64,000 nucleotides of DNA from Pseudanabaena sp. lw0831. GTDB lineage: Bacteria; Cyanobacteriota; Cyanobacteriia; Pseudanabaenales; Pseudanabaenaceae. The stretch lies in the NCBI RefSeq assembly GCF_016584665.1, contig NZ_BBJB01000108.1, forward strand, positions 1-64,000, read 5' to 3'. Shown piece after piece: positions 52,436 to 61,516 of the stretch; within the stretch, counting starts at the first letter, position 1, and each line of letters starts with the position of its first letter. The notes under the pieces were generated by a model. The model did not search any database and was not told the origin of the DNA. It saw nothing but the letters and a program-made list of their open reading frames with translations. The translations under genes and the position numbers were made by a program.

Positions 52436-53866
52436 TTAGACGGTATCCATTGCTTCAAATTCAAACTTGATTTCTTTCCAGAGTTCAAGAGCAACGTTCA
52501 ATTCAGGAGACCAACGACCAGCTTCACGGAGGATGTCGCCACCTTCACGCATCATGTCGCGACCTTCGTTACGAGCTTGAACGCAAGCTTCGAGCGCAAC
52601 GCGGTTAGCGGTTGCACCAGGTGCAGCACCCCAAGGATGTCCCAAAGTACCACCACCGAACTGGAGGCAAGAATCATCGCCGAAGATTTCGACGAGCGCA
52701 GGCATGTGCCATACGTGGATACCACCCGAAGCAACGGGCATAACACCAGGCATAGAAGCCCAATCTTGAGTGAAGTAGATACCACGTTCGCGATCGAGTT
52801 CGATGTGGTCTTCACGCATTAGGTCAACAAAGCCCATGGTGATTCCCTTTTCGCCTTCGAGCTTACCGACAACGGTTCCAGAGTGGAGGTGATCGCCACC
52901 AGACATACGCAGACACTTAGCCAAAACGCGGAAGTGAATACCGTGGGTTTTTTGACGGTCAATAACTGCGTGCATTGCGCGGTGAATGTGCAATAGCAAG
53001 CCATTGTCGCGGCAATACTTAGCAAGAGTGGTGTTAGCTGTGAAGCCACCAGTCAAGAAGTCATGCATGATGATCGGTGTGCCGATTTCCTTTGCGAATT
53101 CTGCACGCTGCATCATTTGCTCACAGGTTGGAGCGGTGACGTTCAAGTAGTGACCCTTGATTTCGCCAGTTTCAGCTTGAGCTTTTTCGATTGCTTCTTG
53201 TACAAACAGGAAGCGATCGCGCCAACGCATGAAAGGCTGAGAGTTGATGTTTTCGTCGTCTTTGGTGAAGTCCAAACCGCCGCGCAAACATTCATATACT
53301 GCACGACCGTAGTTCTTGGCAGACAAGCCTAATTTAGGCTTGATGGTACAACCCAATAGAGGACGACCGTACTTGTTCAGTTTGTCGCGCTCAACTTGAA
53401 TACCGTGAGGAGGACCTTGGAATGTCTTTAGGTAAGCAATAGGCACACGAATGTCTTCTAGACGAAGTGCGCGAAGAGCTTTGAAACCGAATACGTTACC
53501 AACCAATGAGGTTAGCAAGTTGGTTACAGAACCTTCTTCAAACAAGTCAAGAGGATATGCAATGTATGCAATATATTGATTGTCTTCGTTGGGTACTGGT
53601 TCGACATCATAGCAACGACCTTTGTAGCGATCGAGGTCGGTCAACAAATCTGTCCATACAGTTGTCCATGTACCTGTCGAAGATTCAGCAGCTACAGCAG
53701 CAGCAGCTTCTTCTGGAGGTACGCCTGGTTGAGGCACGAAGCGGAAAGCAGCGAGAAGGTCAGTATCTCTGGGTGTGTAATCGGGGGTATAGTACTTTAG
53801 TTTATAGTCCTGAACACCTGCGTCGTACCCAGCCTTGGCTTTAGACTGTGTTTTTGAGTAAGACAT
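52436..53866 (-). CDS. rbcL: RuBisCO large subunit, form IB
   Basis: A 476-residue CO2-fixing enzyme. Catalytic landmarks: [35 protein letters not shown] with the carbamylated Lys, HRAMHAV loop, [17 protein letters not shown] (loop 6) and [25 protein letters not shown]. Length and sequence are typical form IB. The C-terminus ends [12 protein letters not shown], the tail recognised by RbcX. First gene of rbcL-rbcX-rbcS. Confidence 0.98.
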   Translation of the reverse strand: MSYSKTQSKAKAGYDAGVQDYKLKYYTPDYTPRDTDLLAAFRFVPQPGVPPEEAAAAVAAESSTGTWTTVWTDLLTDLDRYKGRCYDVEPVPNEDNQYIAYIAYPLDLFEEGSVTNLLTSLVGNVFGFKALRALRLEDIRVPIAYLKTFQGPPHGIQVERDKLNKYGRPLLGCTIKPKLGLSAKNYGRAVYECLRGGLDFTKDDENINSQPFMRWRDRFLFVQEAIEKAQAETGEIKGHYLNVTAPTCEQMMQRAEFAKEIGTPIIMHDFLTGGFTANTTLAKYCRDNGLLLHIHRAMHAVIDRQKTHGIHFRVLAKCLRMSGGDHLHSGTVVGKLEGEKGITMGFVDLMREDHIELDRERGIYFTQDWASMPGVMPVASGGIHVWHMPALVEIFGDDSCLQFGGGTLGHPWGAAPGATANRVALEACVQARNEGRDMMREGGDILREAGRWSPELNVALELWKEIKFEFEAMDTV

Positions 53867-54611
53867 TAATATCTCCTTACTATGGTTGAATGAAAATTAA
53901 TAGATTGCAAACGGGAATCTGCAAATTGCGCTGCAAAAAGAACTAAAGAGTCAGAGTCAGTAGTCAAATCGAGAATTAAAGAAAGATTGAAAATCTATTA
54001 AAAATCTAATTAGCCTTTTGATATCTGCTTCTTTGGTGGAATACTTTTTTGCTTTATATAAGTTAATCCTATCAGGAATTCTTCGTGAGAAGTCCTTGAG
54101 CGATGTCTCTAATTTAAACATAAAGTGCGTATCTGCATTTACTTTTTTTGAAAAAAAATTTTTGAAACCCTCTGTTTTTGGCGACAAATTCATATAAAAG
54201 ATTGATATGACTCTAATAAGCTAGATATATCCTCTAGTACTTGTTTTTGCGAGATATTTCTAAACTGATATGCGCAAACCCTCTAAATACAAGGATCAGT
54301 TCGCAAGTCAGAGAGGCAGTTTATGTTAAGAAAAATAGCAATTTATCAATATGATTTTGCGATCGCCCGATGCATACTGATACAAAAACTAATATTAATA
54401 GTCAGTAATCTTAATAGGATTAAAACAATATTAGAAATTCTAATGACTTGTATATAAATACAGAATCAATCGATTTGATAGGACTTTGTTGTTACGTTCA
54501 ATGTTGATTTCATTAGAGTATTTTTACTCATTGCTACAGCTATAAAAAACAAATGCAGCGCTTTGCGCTGCATATCCTAAAAAAGAGGTGGAGCTTTGGC
54601 TAAACTTTTTT
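53867..54611. promoter_or_regulatory. Long AT-rich rbcL leader and promoter region
   Basis: 745 bases upstream of rbcL with AAGGAGAT (53871-53878 on the plus strand, complement side reading ...AGTAAGGAGATATTAATG) providing a strong ribosome-binding site. A 78-codon frame at 53957-54193 exists but has no recognisable features. At 54550-54566 there is a GCAGCGCTTTGCGCTGC hairpin and at 54572-54620 an ATATCCTAAAAAA inverted pair that overlaps the stop of the DUF1350 gene. Exact promoter elements cannot be assigned by eye. Confidence 0.5.
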
Positions 54612-55385
54612 TTAGGATATCTGCTTAGCCAGCCATGCTAGTAAGACTAGTTCTAAGCTCTGGTTGTTTTTGTGCATTTCTTGCTTAACCCATTGCGCGA
54701 TCGCATCGATCGCCGAGAAACTAGAACCAGCTTGCCATTTCATATCGATACCCATAGAGGTGAGGTGAGTGCCTTCGAGGGTCTGCAAGCTAACGGTTTT
54801 AGGGAATTTTTGGGTGAGTAGCTGGGAAAGGGTCGAAATTTCATCAATGCTATCGTCTACAAATTTGACTAATAAGTTATTTGCGGTCTGATAATTGGCG
54901 GTGACTAGTTGCTCAGTTTCCTTTGGTGTGGGCGTAAACTCCATTGATGACATTTCGGGAATCGTGCCTGCTAGCTCCTTAAAAAATGGAATCGAGCGAT
55001 CGGCGCTGTAGTTGTTATAGGCGATGTAAATATTGCCAGCGCGAGTGGGTTTATAGAGGCTATTGATCAATAGGTGGATTTTACAGCCCATGCTATGCCC
55101 CATACCAAATACTGGAAAATAATCAAGAAACAATTTGCTGCGTACTTTCCGAAATGAGGTGTTGACTTCACGAGCGATTTGGCGATGATCGAAAGTATTA
55201 TTCAGAAAAGGGGTAGCGACAATCGCATAATTATTTTTAGCAAGCTGTTCTAGTACGCGCCCATAGGCTACATGAGGAGCAGCCGCAAAAAATGCACCAC
55301 CCAAAAAGTGAATTACGCCTTTGGGTTTGGGCGGTGTCAGCACCCAATTTTCTTCGATCTGCTTCCACTCCATCAGTTTTGCCAC
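54612..55385 (-). CDS. DUF1350 alpha/beta-hydrolase-like protein
   Basis: A 257-residue protein of a family in cyanobacteria and plants. The opening KPKGVIHFLGGAFFAAAPHVAYGRVLEQLA, the nucleophile-like elbow FGMGHSMGCKIHLL and the acidic FVDDSIDE stretch suggest an alpha/beta-hydrolase. The GHSMG has the Ser in place. Its substrate is unknown. It lies downstream of the DUF3611 gene on the same strand, with a terminator between them. Confidence 0.88.
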   Translation of the reverse strand: MAKLMEWKQIEENWVLTPPKPKGVIHFLGGAFFAAAPHVAYGRVLEQLAKNNYAIVATPFLNNTFDHRQIAREVNTSFRKVRSKLFLDYFPVFGMGHSMGCKIHLLINSLYKPTRAGNIYIAYNNYSADRSIPFFKELAGTIPEMSSMEFTPTPKETEQLVTANYQTANNLLVKFVDDSIDEISTLSQLLTQKFPKTVSLQTLEGTHLTSMGIDMKWQAGSSFSAIDAIAQWVKQEMHKNNQSLELVLLAWLAKQIS

Positions 55386-55420
55386 TATTTACATTTCTTT
55401 ATATTCATTATAAGTACTCA

Positions 55421-55459
55421 AATAAAAAGAAGCCCGCCTTCGGCGGGCTTCTTTTTATT
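55421..55459 (-). terminator. Terminator of the DUF3611 gene
   Basis: Stem AATAAAAAGAAGCCCGCC with a TTC loop. Strong GC stem with T-run on both sides, overlapping the stop codon of the DUF3611 gene. Confidence 0.85.
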
Positions 55460-56069
55460 CACGATTTGGTTTGTCAGTAGCACGGTTGAGTAGCAAGAGT
55501 GAGCAGACTAAGCCAACAAAATGGGCAAAAATAATATTGAAACTAGCTTGAATAATTTGAAAATCGAGGGGCTGAATTACTGAGTTAAAGCTGCCTGCAC
55601 CAGGTAATATTGCTTGTCCTTGTCCTGCTCTAAGCGTTAACGCGCCAATAATCGCAAAGGCTCCCAGTAAAGTAACAAACATCCCAATCAGATTAATAAT
55701 CAATCCGATTTTGATTTGAAATACGGTTTGGCTTTTGGTGGGACGATCGGGCGATCGCAGCTTTTTCGCCATTTGCGTATAACGAAAATTCCAGAAAATG
55801 CTTGCGCCTAGCACCGCTACGCCAACCCAAGCAAAGCTAAGTCCTGGTAGTGAGGCAGGGCTAGTATCTAATCCTGTGGGGCTAATTTGACCAGCCCTAG
55901 GAAACAAAAAAAGTTGTAATAGCACCACCGATGAAACTACGCACAAAACTACTTGCGTCCAAAAGGCTGTCCAGCCCCAGCGCCGAAATGCTAAAACAAC
56001 CCGCAATACGTTGGGCGAAACGTCACCGTTGTCTTCTTCGTTTTTGACGTTTTTTAGTTCTCTGGGCAT
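55455..56069 (-). CDS. DUF3611 membrane protein
   Basis: A 204-residue four-helix membrane protein of cyanobacteria and plastids. Hydrophobic segments lie near residues 33-55, 71-93, 122-145 and 170-195, with the LRVVLAFRRWGWTAFWTQVVL start typical of the family. The N-terminal 20 residues are charged. No function is known to me. Confidence 0.9.
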   Translation of the reverse strand: MPRELKNVKNEEDNGDVSPNVLRVVLAFRRWGWTAFWTQVVLCVVSSVVLLQLFLFPRAGQISPTGLDTSPASLPGLSFAWVGVAVLGASIFWNFRYTQMAKKLRSPDRPTKSQTVFQIKIGLIINLIGMFVTLLGAFAIIGALTLRAGQGQAILPGAGSFNSVIQPLDFQIIQASFNIIFAHFVGLVCSLLLLNRATDKPNRE

Positions 56070-56103
56070 TTTTTTAGTGGGGCTGCTAGTAAAACCAGTA
56101 AAT

Positions 56104-56273
56104 ACTATAGCGTTTTACGCTTTCATAAAATCCAGAAAATCAAAGTGGCGCTTAGCGCCACTTTAACTACAGAAATTTTCGATTAACCGAACCACAAGAA
56201 ATTTTTTGAAAGTGTTGCTTTGCAACACTTTCAAAAAATTTCTTGTTTTGGGTTTGATCGGAAATTTCTGTAA
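56104..56273. repeat. Two palindromic MITE-like elements
   Basis: The first (56104-56166) has TATAGCGTTTTACGC followed by an AAAGTGGCGCTTAGCGCCACTTT hairpin. The second (56168-56273) has imperfect inverted ends (TACAGAAATTTTCGAT / ATCGGAAATTTCTGTA) enclosing a hairpin with GTGTTGCTTTGCAACAC. The gap from DUF3611 to the TerB gene is filled by these. Confidence 0.75.
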
Positions 56274-56277
56274 CAAA

Positions 56278-56925
56278 TTAACAATATTTTGATACATCTT
56301 CGCCTTTGTCGGCAAGGTAACTTAGCGATCGAAACCGCAAACCTACCAGTTGATCGTATAGAGGATTAATCTCGCACATAGCGGGAATATGCATGATTTT
56401 GCGTCCAAATAAAACTACATCGCGCTCAAAGGGACATTGAGCAGGAACGACTTTACAAATTAAATTAGCAAGGCGGGAATCATGAATATCCATGTGATCG
56501 AGCCATTCTTTGACAGGCTCTAACAGATTTGGGTGATGTTCTTCATGGTGCGATGATGATTCTAGTTTTTGCCGCAAATCATTAATTGGCTTAATTTCTT
56601 GATTTAGCGCTTTGCAAAATTCTTGGATAATACAATCTTCTGTGTCTGTATATTTACCATCGGCAAGTGCCATCATCACAGCCATCCGTAAAAAGTTTTC
56701 GCCTACCTTGCGATCGCTACCTAATGCATCAGCCAAGTCTTGAGCGCTAATCGGTTCAAAGTTAGAGATAGTTACTTCTTCGCCCCATTCTTCACTATGG
56801 CTAATTTGATCGAAGAGGATGCGCTCTTGCTCACTGTACTCATTGTCTGCGAGAGCAATGCTCATGAGTCCTCGAAACCAAGCTGAAATCTGTTCTTGCG
56901 TATAAGCCGTATGATTTTTTTGCAT
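56278..56925 (-). CDS. TerB-like and Mo-nitrogenase C-terminal domain protein
   Basis: A 215-residue two-domain protein. Residues about 12-125 resemble TerB (SIALADNEYSEQERILFDQIS, VMMALADGKYTDTEDCIIQEFC). Residues about 130-210 match the cyanobacterial Mo-dependent nitrogenase C-terminal domain: VKEWLDHMDIHDSRLANLICKVVPAQCPFERDVVLFGRKIMHIPAMCEINPLYDQL. Despite the name, this domain is found in many non-nitrogen-fixers and has no proven link to nitrogenase. Confidence 0.85.
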   Translation of the reverse strand: MQKNHTAYTQEQISAWFRGLMSIALADNEYSEQERILFDQISHSEEWGEEVTISNFEPISAQDLADALGSDRKVGENFLRMAVMMALADGKYTDTEDCIIQEFCKALNQEIKPINDLRQKLESSSHHEEHHPNLLEPVKEWLDHMDIHDSRLANLICKVVPAQCPFERDVVLFGRKIMHIPAMCEINPLYDQLVGLRFRSLSYLADKGEDVSKYC

Positions 56926-56966
56926 AACAAGTCAGTCTACAGGTTGAATAAATCATATAGCAATTT

Positions 56967-57019
56967 AAAACCCAGAGATTAGAGTCGGTGCTTTGCACCG
57001 ACTCTAATCTCTGGGTTTT
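56967..57019. repeat. Palindrome with GTGCTTTGCAC core
   Basis: Arms AAAACCCAGAGATTAGAGTC and complement around GGTGCTTTGCACC. It belongs to the AACCC-outer-arm type also seen at 24610 and 25100. Confidence 0.7.
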
Positions 57020-57023
57020 ATAC

Positions 57024-57130
57024 TTACAGCAATTTTCGATCAAACGAACCATCTAAAAAATTTTGAAAGTGTTGTTTTGCAACACTTTCAAAATTTTTTG
57101 GGGTTCGGATTTGAGCACAAAGCGTTGTAA
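57024..57130. repeat. 107-bp MITE-like element
   Basis: Ends TTACAGCAATTTTCGATCAA and, in reverse, TTACAACGCTTTGTGCTCAA, enclosing a 45-bp hairpin (arms AAAAAATTTTGAAAGTGTTG with loop around TTTTGC). This is the best-preserved full-length example of the family. Confidence 0.75.
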
Positions 57131-57159
57131 TATCTATTACTTATTGCTTGATCTCGAAT

Positions 57160-57978
57160 ATGACTAGTTTTGATAGTTCGCAAATACCGATCGCGATGAC
57201 AATCGCTGGTTCTGATAGTGGAGGTGGTGCGGGGATACAAGCTGATTTACGTACTTTTGCTTTTCATCAGGTGCATGGCACAAATGTCCTTACTTGCATT
57301 ACTGCCCAAAATACGCAGGGCGTAACAAGGGTGGATGCGATGTCAACCGAGTCTGTGGCAGCACAATTTGAAGCAGTGATGATCGATATGCGGATTGGGG
57401 CGATCAAAACGGGAATGTTGCTCAATCAAGAGATTATTAAAACCGTGACAAAAAAGCTAGTTGCTTTTGGTTTTGGGAATGTGGTGGTCGATCCTGTAAT
57501 GGTTTCGCGGACTGGGGCGCAGTTAATTGATAATGATGCCGTGAAAACCATGAGCGATCTGTTGATTCCCATTGCTGCGATCGCAACGCCTAATCGCTAT
57601 GAGGCGCAGATTCTGGCTGAGATGGAAATTCATACGCTGGAAGATATGCAAGCTGCGGCTCAGAAAATTTATAAGCTGGGAGCGCGATCGGTACTGGTGA
57701 AAGGCGGTGGAATGACGGGCGATCTCAAAGCGGTTGATGTGTGGTTTGATGGCGATCGCCTTGAGGTGTTGCAGACTGAAGTAATTGATACGATACATAC
57801 CCACGGCACTGGTTGCACTCTGTCAGCCGCGATCGCCGCAAATCTAGCGTTAGGGAAATCACGTTTTCAAGCCATGCAGGACGCGAAGAACTATGTAACC
57901 GAAGCTTTGAAATATGCTTTAGCGATCGGTAAAGGACAGGGGCCAGTCGGGCATTTCTTTCCATTGCTGAAAAAGTAG
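57160..57978 (+). CDS. thiD: Hydroxymethylpyrimidine/phosphomethylpyrimidine kinase
   Basis: A 272-residue thiamine-biosynthesis enzyme that phosphorylates HMP twice. I start at ATG 57160; the TTG at 57148 is an alternative. Seen: AMTIAGSDSGGGAGIQADLRTFAF, the GMLLNQEII segment, VVDPVMVSRTGAQL, and the anion-hole DTIHTHGTGCTLSAAIAANLA with the catalytic Asp/Cys region. Length is normal. No TPP riboswitch is recognised upstream; the 57024-57130 element fills that space. Confidence 0.95.
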   Translation: MTSFDSSQIPIAMTIAGSDSGGGAGIQADLRTFAFHQVHGTNVLTCITAQNTQGVTRVDAMSTESVAAQFEAVMIDMRIGAIKTGMLLNQEIIKTVTKKLVAFGFGNVVVDPVMVSRTGAQLIDNDAVKTMSDLLIPIAAIATPNRYEAQILAEMEIHTLEDMQAAAQKIYKLGARSVLVKGGGMTGDLKAVDVWFDGDRLEVLQTEVIDTIHTHGTGCTLSAAIAANLALGKSRFQAMQDAKNYVTEALKYALAIGKGQGPVGHFFPLLKK

Positions 57979-58030
57979 AGTAATTGTGTTGTGAGCGCTT
58001 TGCGCTCACAACACAATTACTCTACTTTTT
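57970..58030. terminator. Bidirectional terminator between thiD and GNAT genes
   Basis: Perfect 29-bp arms beginning AAAAAGTAGAGTAATTGTG around GAGCGCTTTGCGCTC. It overlaps the 3' ends of both convergent genes (thiD stop 57978, GNAT stop 58030). Confidence 0.75.
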
Positions 58031-58542
58031 TAAATAATTTTGCCAAAAATTACTAAACTTTGATCGATGCCATCTAATTCGGCGACTTTGGGCAAAAAGC
58101 CCCATTCCGTAAAGCCAAATCTTTCAAATAGACGACGACTAGCAGCATTATGGGCAAATACAAAACCGACTAATTTAGTAATATTCAACTTAGGACATTG
58201 GGCGATCGCATAACTAAGCAATTCTTTTCCGATTCCGTTACCTTGACACAGAGGATCTATGTAAATACTTACTTCGGCGGTTTTGTGATAGGCGGGGCGA
58301 CCATAGAACATTTGCAAGCTAATCCAGCCGACGATCTTCTCATTTTGGGCACTTTGAATATTGCGATCGCCAATTGCGATCACCCAGACAGGATAGCGAT
58401 CGCCATGCGATCGAAACCAAGTGCGGCGGCTCTCAACGGAGATTGGCTCAAGATCGGCAGTGGCAAGACGACTGGGAATAGCAGCATTATAAATCTCAAT
58501 GATTGCGGGTAAATCTGCCTCTATTGCCAACCGAATTTGCAT
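58030..58542 (-). CDS. GNAT N-acetyltransferase (phosphinothricin acetyltransferase-like)
   Basis: A 170-residue enzyme of the PAT/MddA type. Opening IRLAIEADLPAIIEIYNAAIPSR, the acetyl-CoA loop QGNGIGKELLSYAI near residue 108, and the VGFVFAHNAASRRLFERFGFTEWGFLPKVAELDG C-terminus identify it. Relatives acetylate methionine sulfone/sulfoximine or phosphinothricin. The substrate here is not predicted. Confidence 0.9.
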   Translation of the reverse strand: MQIRLAIEADLPAIIEIYNAAIPSRLATADLEPISVESRRTWFRSHGDRYPVWVIAIGDRNIQSAQNEKIVGWISLQMFYGRPAYHKTAEVSIYIDPLCQGNGIGKELLSYAIAQCPKLNITKLVGFVFAHNAASRRLFERFGFTEWGFLPKVAELDGIDQSLVIFGKII

Positions 58543-58603
58543 AAATTCATGCTCCTAAGTTTCTGTATTATTTCATTAAAACTAGGACTTATGTAAAAAC
58601 AAC

Positions 58604-58660
58604 TTGAAACCCTACCCTACGGTAGGGGAAATTCATGAATTTCCCCTACCGCTTTTAATT
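58604..58660. repeat. Palindrome related to the GTAGGGG family (copy D)
   Basis: Core GGTAGGGGAAATTC/GAATTTCCCCTACC with ATGAATT-type centre, similar to copies A to C, but with different flanks. It lies between the GNAT and DUF2993 genes. Confidence 0.6.
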
Positions 58661-58704
58661 TCTGGGTTTTGGTTTATGATCGCAGAGTCACTCATCTCCT
58701 TTTT

Positions 58705-59502
58705 ATGGAACTATTTGCTGGGTTACTCACAACGGTTTTAGGTTTAGCGGGCACACCAGGAATTGCGATCGATAAAATCGCGACGGACTTTTTGCGCGGG
58801 CAAATTGTTCGGGCTGATGTCCTAGAAGTACGAGTTGATAATGCTCCTAACTATCAGATTCTTTTGGGTAACGTAGATCGCATCCGTGTCGCAGGTCGTG
58901 GAGTTTACGTTTTAGAATTTTTGCGAATCGATCAGGTTGATCTGGAAACCGATCCGATTAGCATCGATCCTAACTTGTTGCAATCTGGCAAAATTGTCTT
59001 GCGTCGTCCATTGCAGGCTGCTGCACGTGTAGTTTTACGTTCCGAAGATATTAATACGGCTTTGCGATCGCCAAACGTTCAACCTTCCTTTAAAAACCTC
59101 AGCATTGATATTACAGGAACTAATAAAAATCCCGAAATTTTCGATCTAGTCAATCCAGAAGTAACGTTTTTGGAAGGCGATCACATCCGTCTCTCGGCTA
59201 CATTAAAGTCGCAACCAACAGCAGCTAAGCCTAAAGTCACCAGTCTAGATGTTTCAGTGAATGCGCAACTAAAAACTATTAGCGGCACAAAACTGCAAAT
59301 CATCAATCCTAAAATCGAATTGGCAGGAACGCCAGTGCCCGATCGCATTGCCAGAGCTTTTACAGAAGGATTGAATAAAGTCTTAGATTTGCGGCAATTA
59401 GAAAGTAAAGGCATCACAGCGCGAGTTCTCAAACTAGAACTTACAGAAGGAAAAATGCAAGTGATTGGCTTTGCCAAGATGGATTCTATTCCTGAGCAAT
59501 AG
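58705..59502 (+). CDS. DUF2993 (LmeA-like) lipid-associated protein
   Basis: A 265-residue protein started at ATG 58705 (MELFAGLL); an earlier in-frame start gives an unlikely leader. The DUF2993 core has a beta-rich pattern: VDNAPNYQILLGNVDRIRVAGRGVYVLEFLRIDQVDLET, ALRSPNVQPSFKNLSIDI and IINPKIELAGTPVPDRIARAFTEG. Relatives bind phospholipids at the envelope. It ends 8 bp before the kinase-FGE gene, so the two are likely co-transcribed. Confidence 0.88.
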   Translation: MELFAGLLTTVLGLAGTPGIAIDKIATDFLRGQIVRADVLEVRVDNAPNYQILLGNVDRIRVAGRGVYVLEFLRIDQVDLETDPISIDPNLLQSGKIVLRRPLQAAARVVLRSEDINTALRSPNVQPSFKNLSIDITGTNKNPEIFDLVNPEVTFLEGDHIRLSATLKSQPTAAKPKVTSLDVSVNAQLKTISGTKLQIINPKIELAGTPVPDRIARAFTEGLNKVLDLRQLESKGITARVLKLELTEGKMQVIGFAKMDSIPEQ

Positions 59503-59510
59503 CTGCAACT

Positions 59511-61403
59511 ATGAGTCAATGCCTCAACCCTAACTGCAATTGTCAAAATCTAGATCCCAGACTTAGTTTTTGTAGTCAATGTGGCTCAAAGCTAAAGATC
59601 GGAGATCGCTATCTGGCGTTGAAAATTCTTGGTCAAGGTGGCTTTGGCAGAACTTTTATTGGTGTTGATGAGGCTCTTCCTTCCCAACCTCACTGTGTCA
59701 TTAAACAGTTCTTTCCTGCTGATCTCAGTAGCGCGGTGAAAGCAGCCGAATTATTTCAGCAGGAAGCTGTTCGCCTTGATGACTTGGGCAAACATCCGCA
59801 AATACCGACATTATTTGCCCATTTGGAACATGAAGGTTGTCAATACCTGATTCAAGAATTTGTGGATGGACAGGATCTGTTAAAGGAACTCCAAGAACAG
59901 GGAGCTTTTAGTGAAGCCAAAATTCGGATGTTGTTGGCAGACTTACTGCCAGTTCTGCAATTTATTCACGATCGCAATGTGATCCATCGAGACATCAAGC
60001 CCGAAAATATTATCCGTAGGAGATCGCCTAGTGCCTCTGGCTCTTTAGCTGGCTCAATGGCGACTGGGAATCATGTGTTAGTTGATTTTGGAGCGGCGAA
60101 ATTTGTGACGGCTGCTGCCATGATGGAGACAGGAACCCACATTGGTAGCGCGGTGTATGTTGCACCAGAACAAGTGCGCGGGAAGGCAATCTTTGCCAGT
60201 GATCTATATAGTTTAGGTGTGACCTGTATTCATCTGCTCACTAATGCGTCGCCATTTGAGTTAATGGATATGGATGGAACTTGGATATGGCGTGATTTTT
60301 TAGAAAACACGTCCATTAGTCCTCTCCTTGGTCAAGTTCTAGATCGGATGATTGTTCCAGCACCAAGTCAGCGTTATCAGACGGCTCAGGCTGTGTTAAA
60401 CGATCTAAAAAATTTAACTTCTTCATCCTCGCAATCTCATAGACCAATATTTCAACGATCTAATTACTTAAAAGCAGGTGCTAAAACGCAGATTACGCCG
60501 ATCTCTGCCCCAAAATCTCAACCAAATTATGCGATCGCGCCGCCGTTATCGCAATTTTCCTTTGAGACTGCCATCGTTACAGTTAATCGGAACGCGATCG
60601 GCAAACTCACCAAAAATCAGTTGCAGGTTAGCACGCGACAAAAAATAGGGAAAATCTATATCGAAACTCTGGGTAATATCCAAGGCAAACCTGTTGGGTT
60701 GGAAATGGTATTTATACCAGCAGGAAAATTTCAGATTGGGTCGCCGATGAATGAGTTAGAACATAGCGAGGAAGAAAGTCCCCGCCATATCGTTAACATT
60801 CCACCGTTCTTTATGTCGCGATTCCCAATTACACAGAGGCAATGGAAAATCTTGATGGATAATAATCCTGCAATTTTTATTGGCAATGGAGATCGCCCTG
60901 TGGAAACTGTGACTTGGGATGACACACAGGGCTTTTGTCAGAAACTAGCAGAGTATACTGGCAGACCCTATCGCTTGCCCAGTGAGTCGGAATGGGAATA
61001 TGCCTGTCGAGCAGGAACGCTGACAGCTTTTGGCTTTGGGGAAACGATCGCCGCAAATTTAGCTAATTACAATGGTGCAATTCCTTACAAATATGCACTG
61101 CAAGCTAATAGCAATTCCTCAACAAGCGAAGTTGGAACATACCCTGCGAATGCCTTTGGATTGCATGATATGCATGGCAATGTGTGGGAATGGTGTGCAG
61201 ATAATTGGCATGATGATTATGACTTGTTGCCCAAGGATGGCAGCGCATGGACTCAAGGTGGCGATCGCAGTTGTCGAGTCATACGTGGCGGTTCTTGGCG
61301 CGATCCTGCTCATTATTGTCGCTCGGCTAAGCGTTCTAGAAATGCAGCAAATCAAGGCGATCGCAGCACAGGTTTTCGCATCGCTGTTACTTTGATAACT
61401 TGA
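59511..61403 (+). CDS. Zinc-ribbon Ser/Thr kinase fused to an FGE-sulfatase domain
   Basis: A 630-residue protein. An N-terminal zinc-ribbon-like set of Cys (4, 9, 11, 21, 24) precedes a Hanks kinase (about 32-310) with GQGGFG, ATP lysine K65, HRDIKPEN (159-166), DFG (192-194) and APE (218-220). A linker leads to an FGE-sulfatase fold (about 393-630) with MVFIPAGKFQIGSP, YRLPSESEWEYACRAG, GNVWEWC and RVIRGGSWRDPAHYCRSAKR. It probably phosphorylates partners in response to a ligand bound by the FGE part. The same C-terminal domain is carried by the caspase at 48282. Confidence 0.93.
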   Translation: MSQCLNPNCNCQNLDPRLSFCSQCGSKLKIGDRYLALKILGQGGFGRTFIGVDEALPSQPHCVIKQFFPADLSSAVKAAELFQQEAVRLDDLGKHPQIPTLFAHLEHEGCQYLIQEFVDGQDLLKELQEQGAFSEAKIRMLLADLLPVLQFIHDRNVIHRDIKPENIIRRRSPSASGSLAGSMATGNHVLVDFGAAKFVTAAAMMETGTHIGSAVYVAPEQVRGKAIFASDLYSLGVTCIHLLTNASPFELMDMDGTWIWRDFLENTSISPLLGQVLDRMIVPAPSQRYQTAQAVLNDLKNLTSSSSQSHRPIFQRSNYLKAGAKTQITPISAPKSQPNYAIAPPLSQFSFETAIVTVNRNAIGKLTKNQLQVSTRQKIGKIYIETLGNIQGKPVGLEMVFIPAGKFQIGSPMNELEHSEEESPRHIVNIPPFFMSRFPITQRQWKILMDNNPAIFIGNGDRPVETVTWDDTQGFCQKLAEYTGRPYRLPSESEWEYACRAGTLTAFGFGETIAANLANYNGAIPYKYALQANSNSSTSEVGTYPANAFGLHDMHGNVWEWCADNWHDDYDLLPKDGSAWTQGGDRSCRVIRGGSWRDPAHYCRSAKRSRNAANQGDRSTGFRIAVTLIT

Positions 61404-61427
61404 ACAGACAATGTGCTGTAACAATGT

Positions 61428-61516
61428 GCTGTAAAAGTGTTGCAAAGCAACACCTTTACAGCACATTACCCAGAAGAGAGTGGCGGCGCAAAGCGCCGAC
61501 ATTCTCTTTTAGGGAA
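61428..61516. repeat. Overlapping hairpins between kinase-FGE and nadB
   Basis: ATGTGCTGTAAAAGTGTTGC and complementary GCAACACCTTTACAGCACAT at 61424-61467, then a GGCGGCGCAAAGCGCC hairpin inside AGAGAGTG/ATTCTCTT arms up to 61509. It lies at the end of both convergent genes. Confidence 0.65.

Noticed and set aside
53957-54193. A 78-codon frame upstream of rbcL
   Set aside because: No motif, no HIP1, AT-driven composition and located in the expected rbcL leader. Not supported as a gene.
54572-54620. Intrinsic terminator from the ATATCCTAAAAAA pair
   Set aside because: The arms are AT-only and separated by about 20 nt; a weak structure at most, so it is listed only within the region note.
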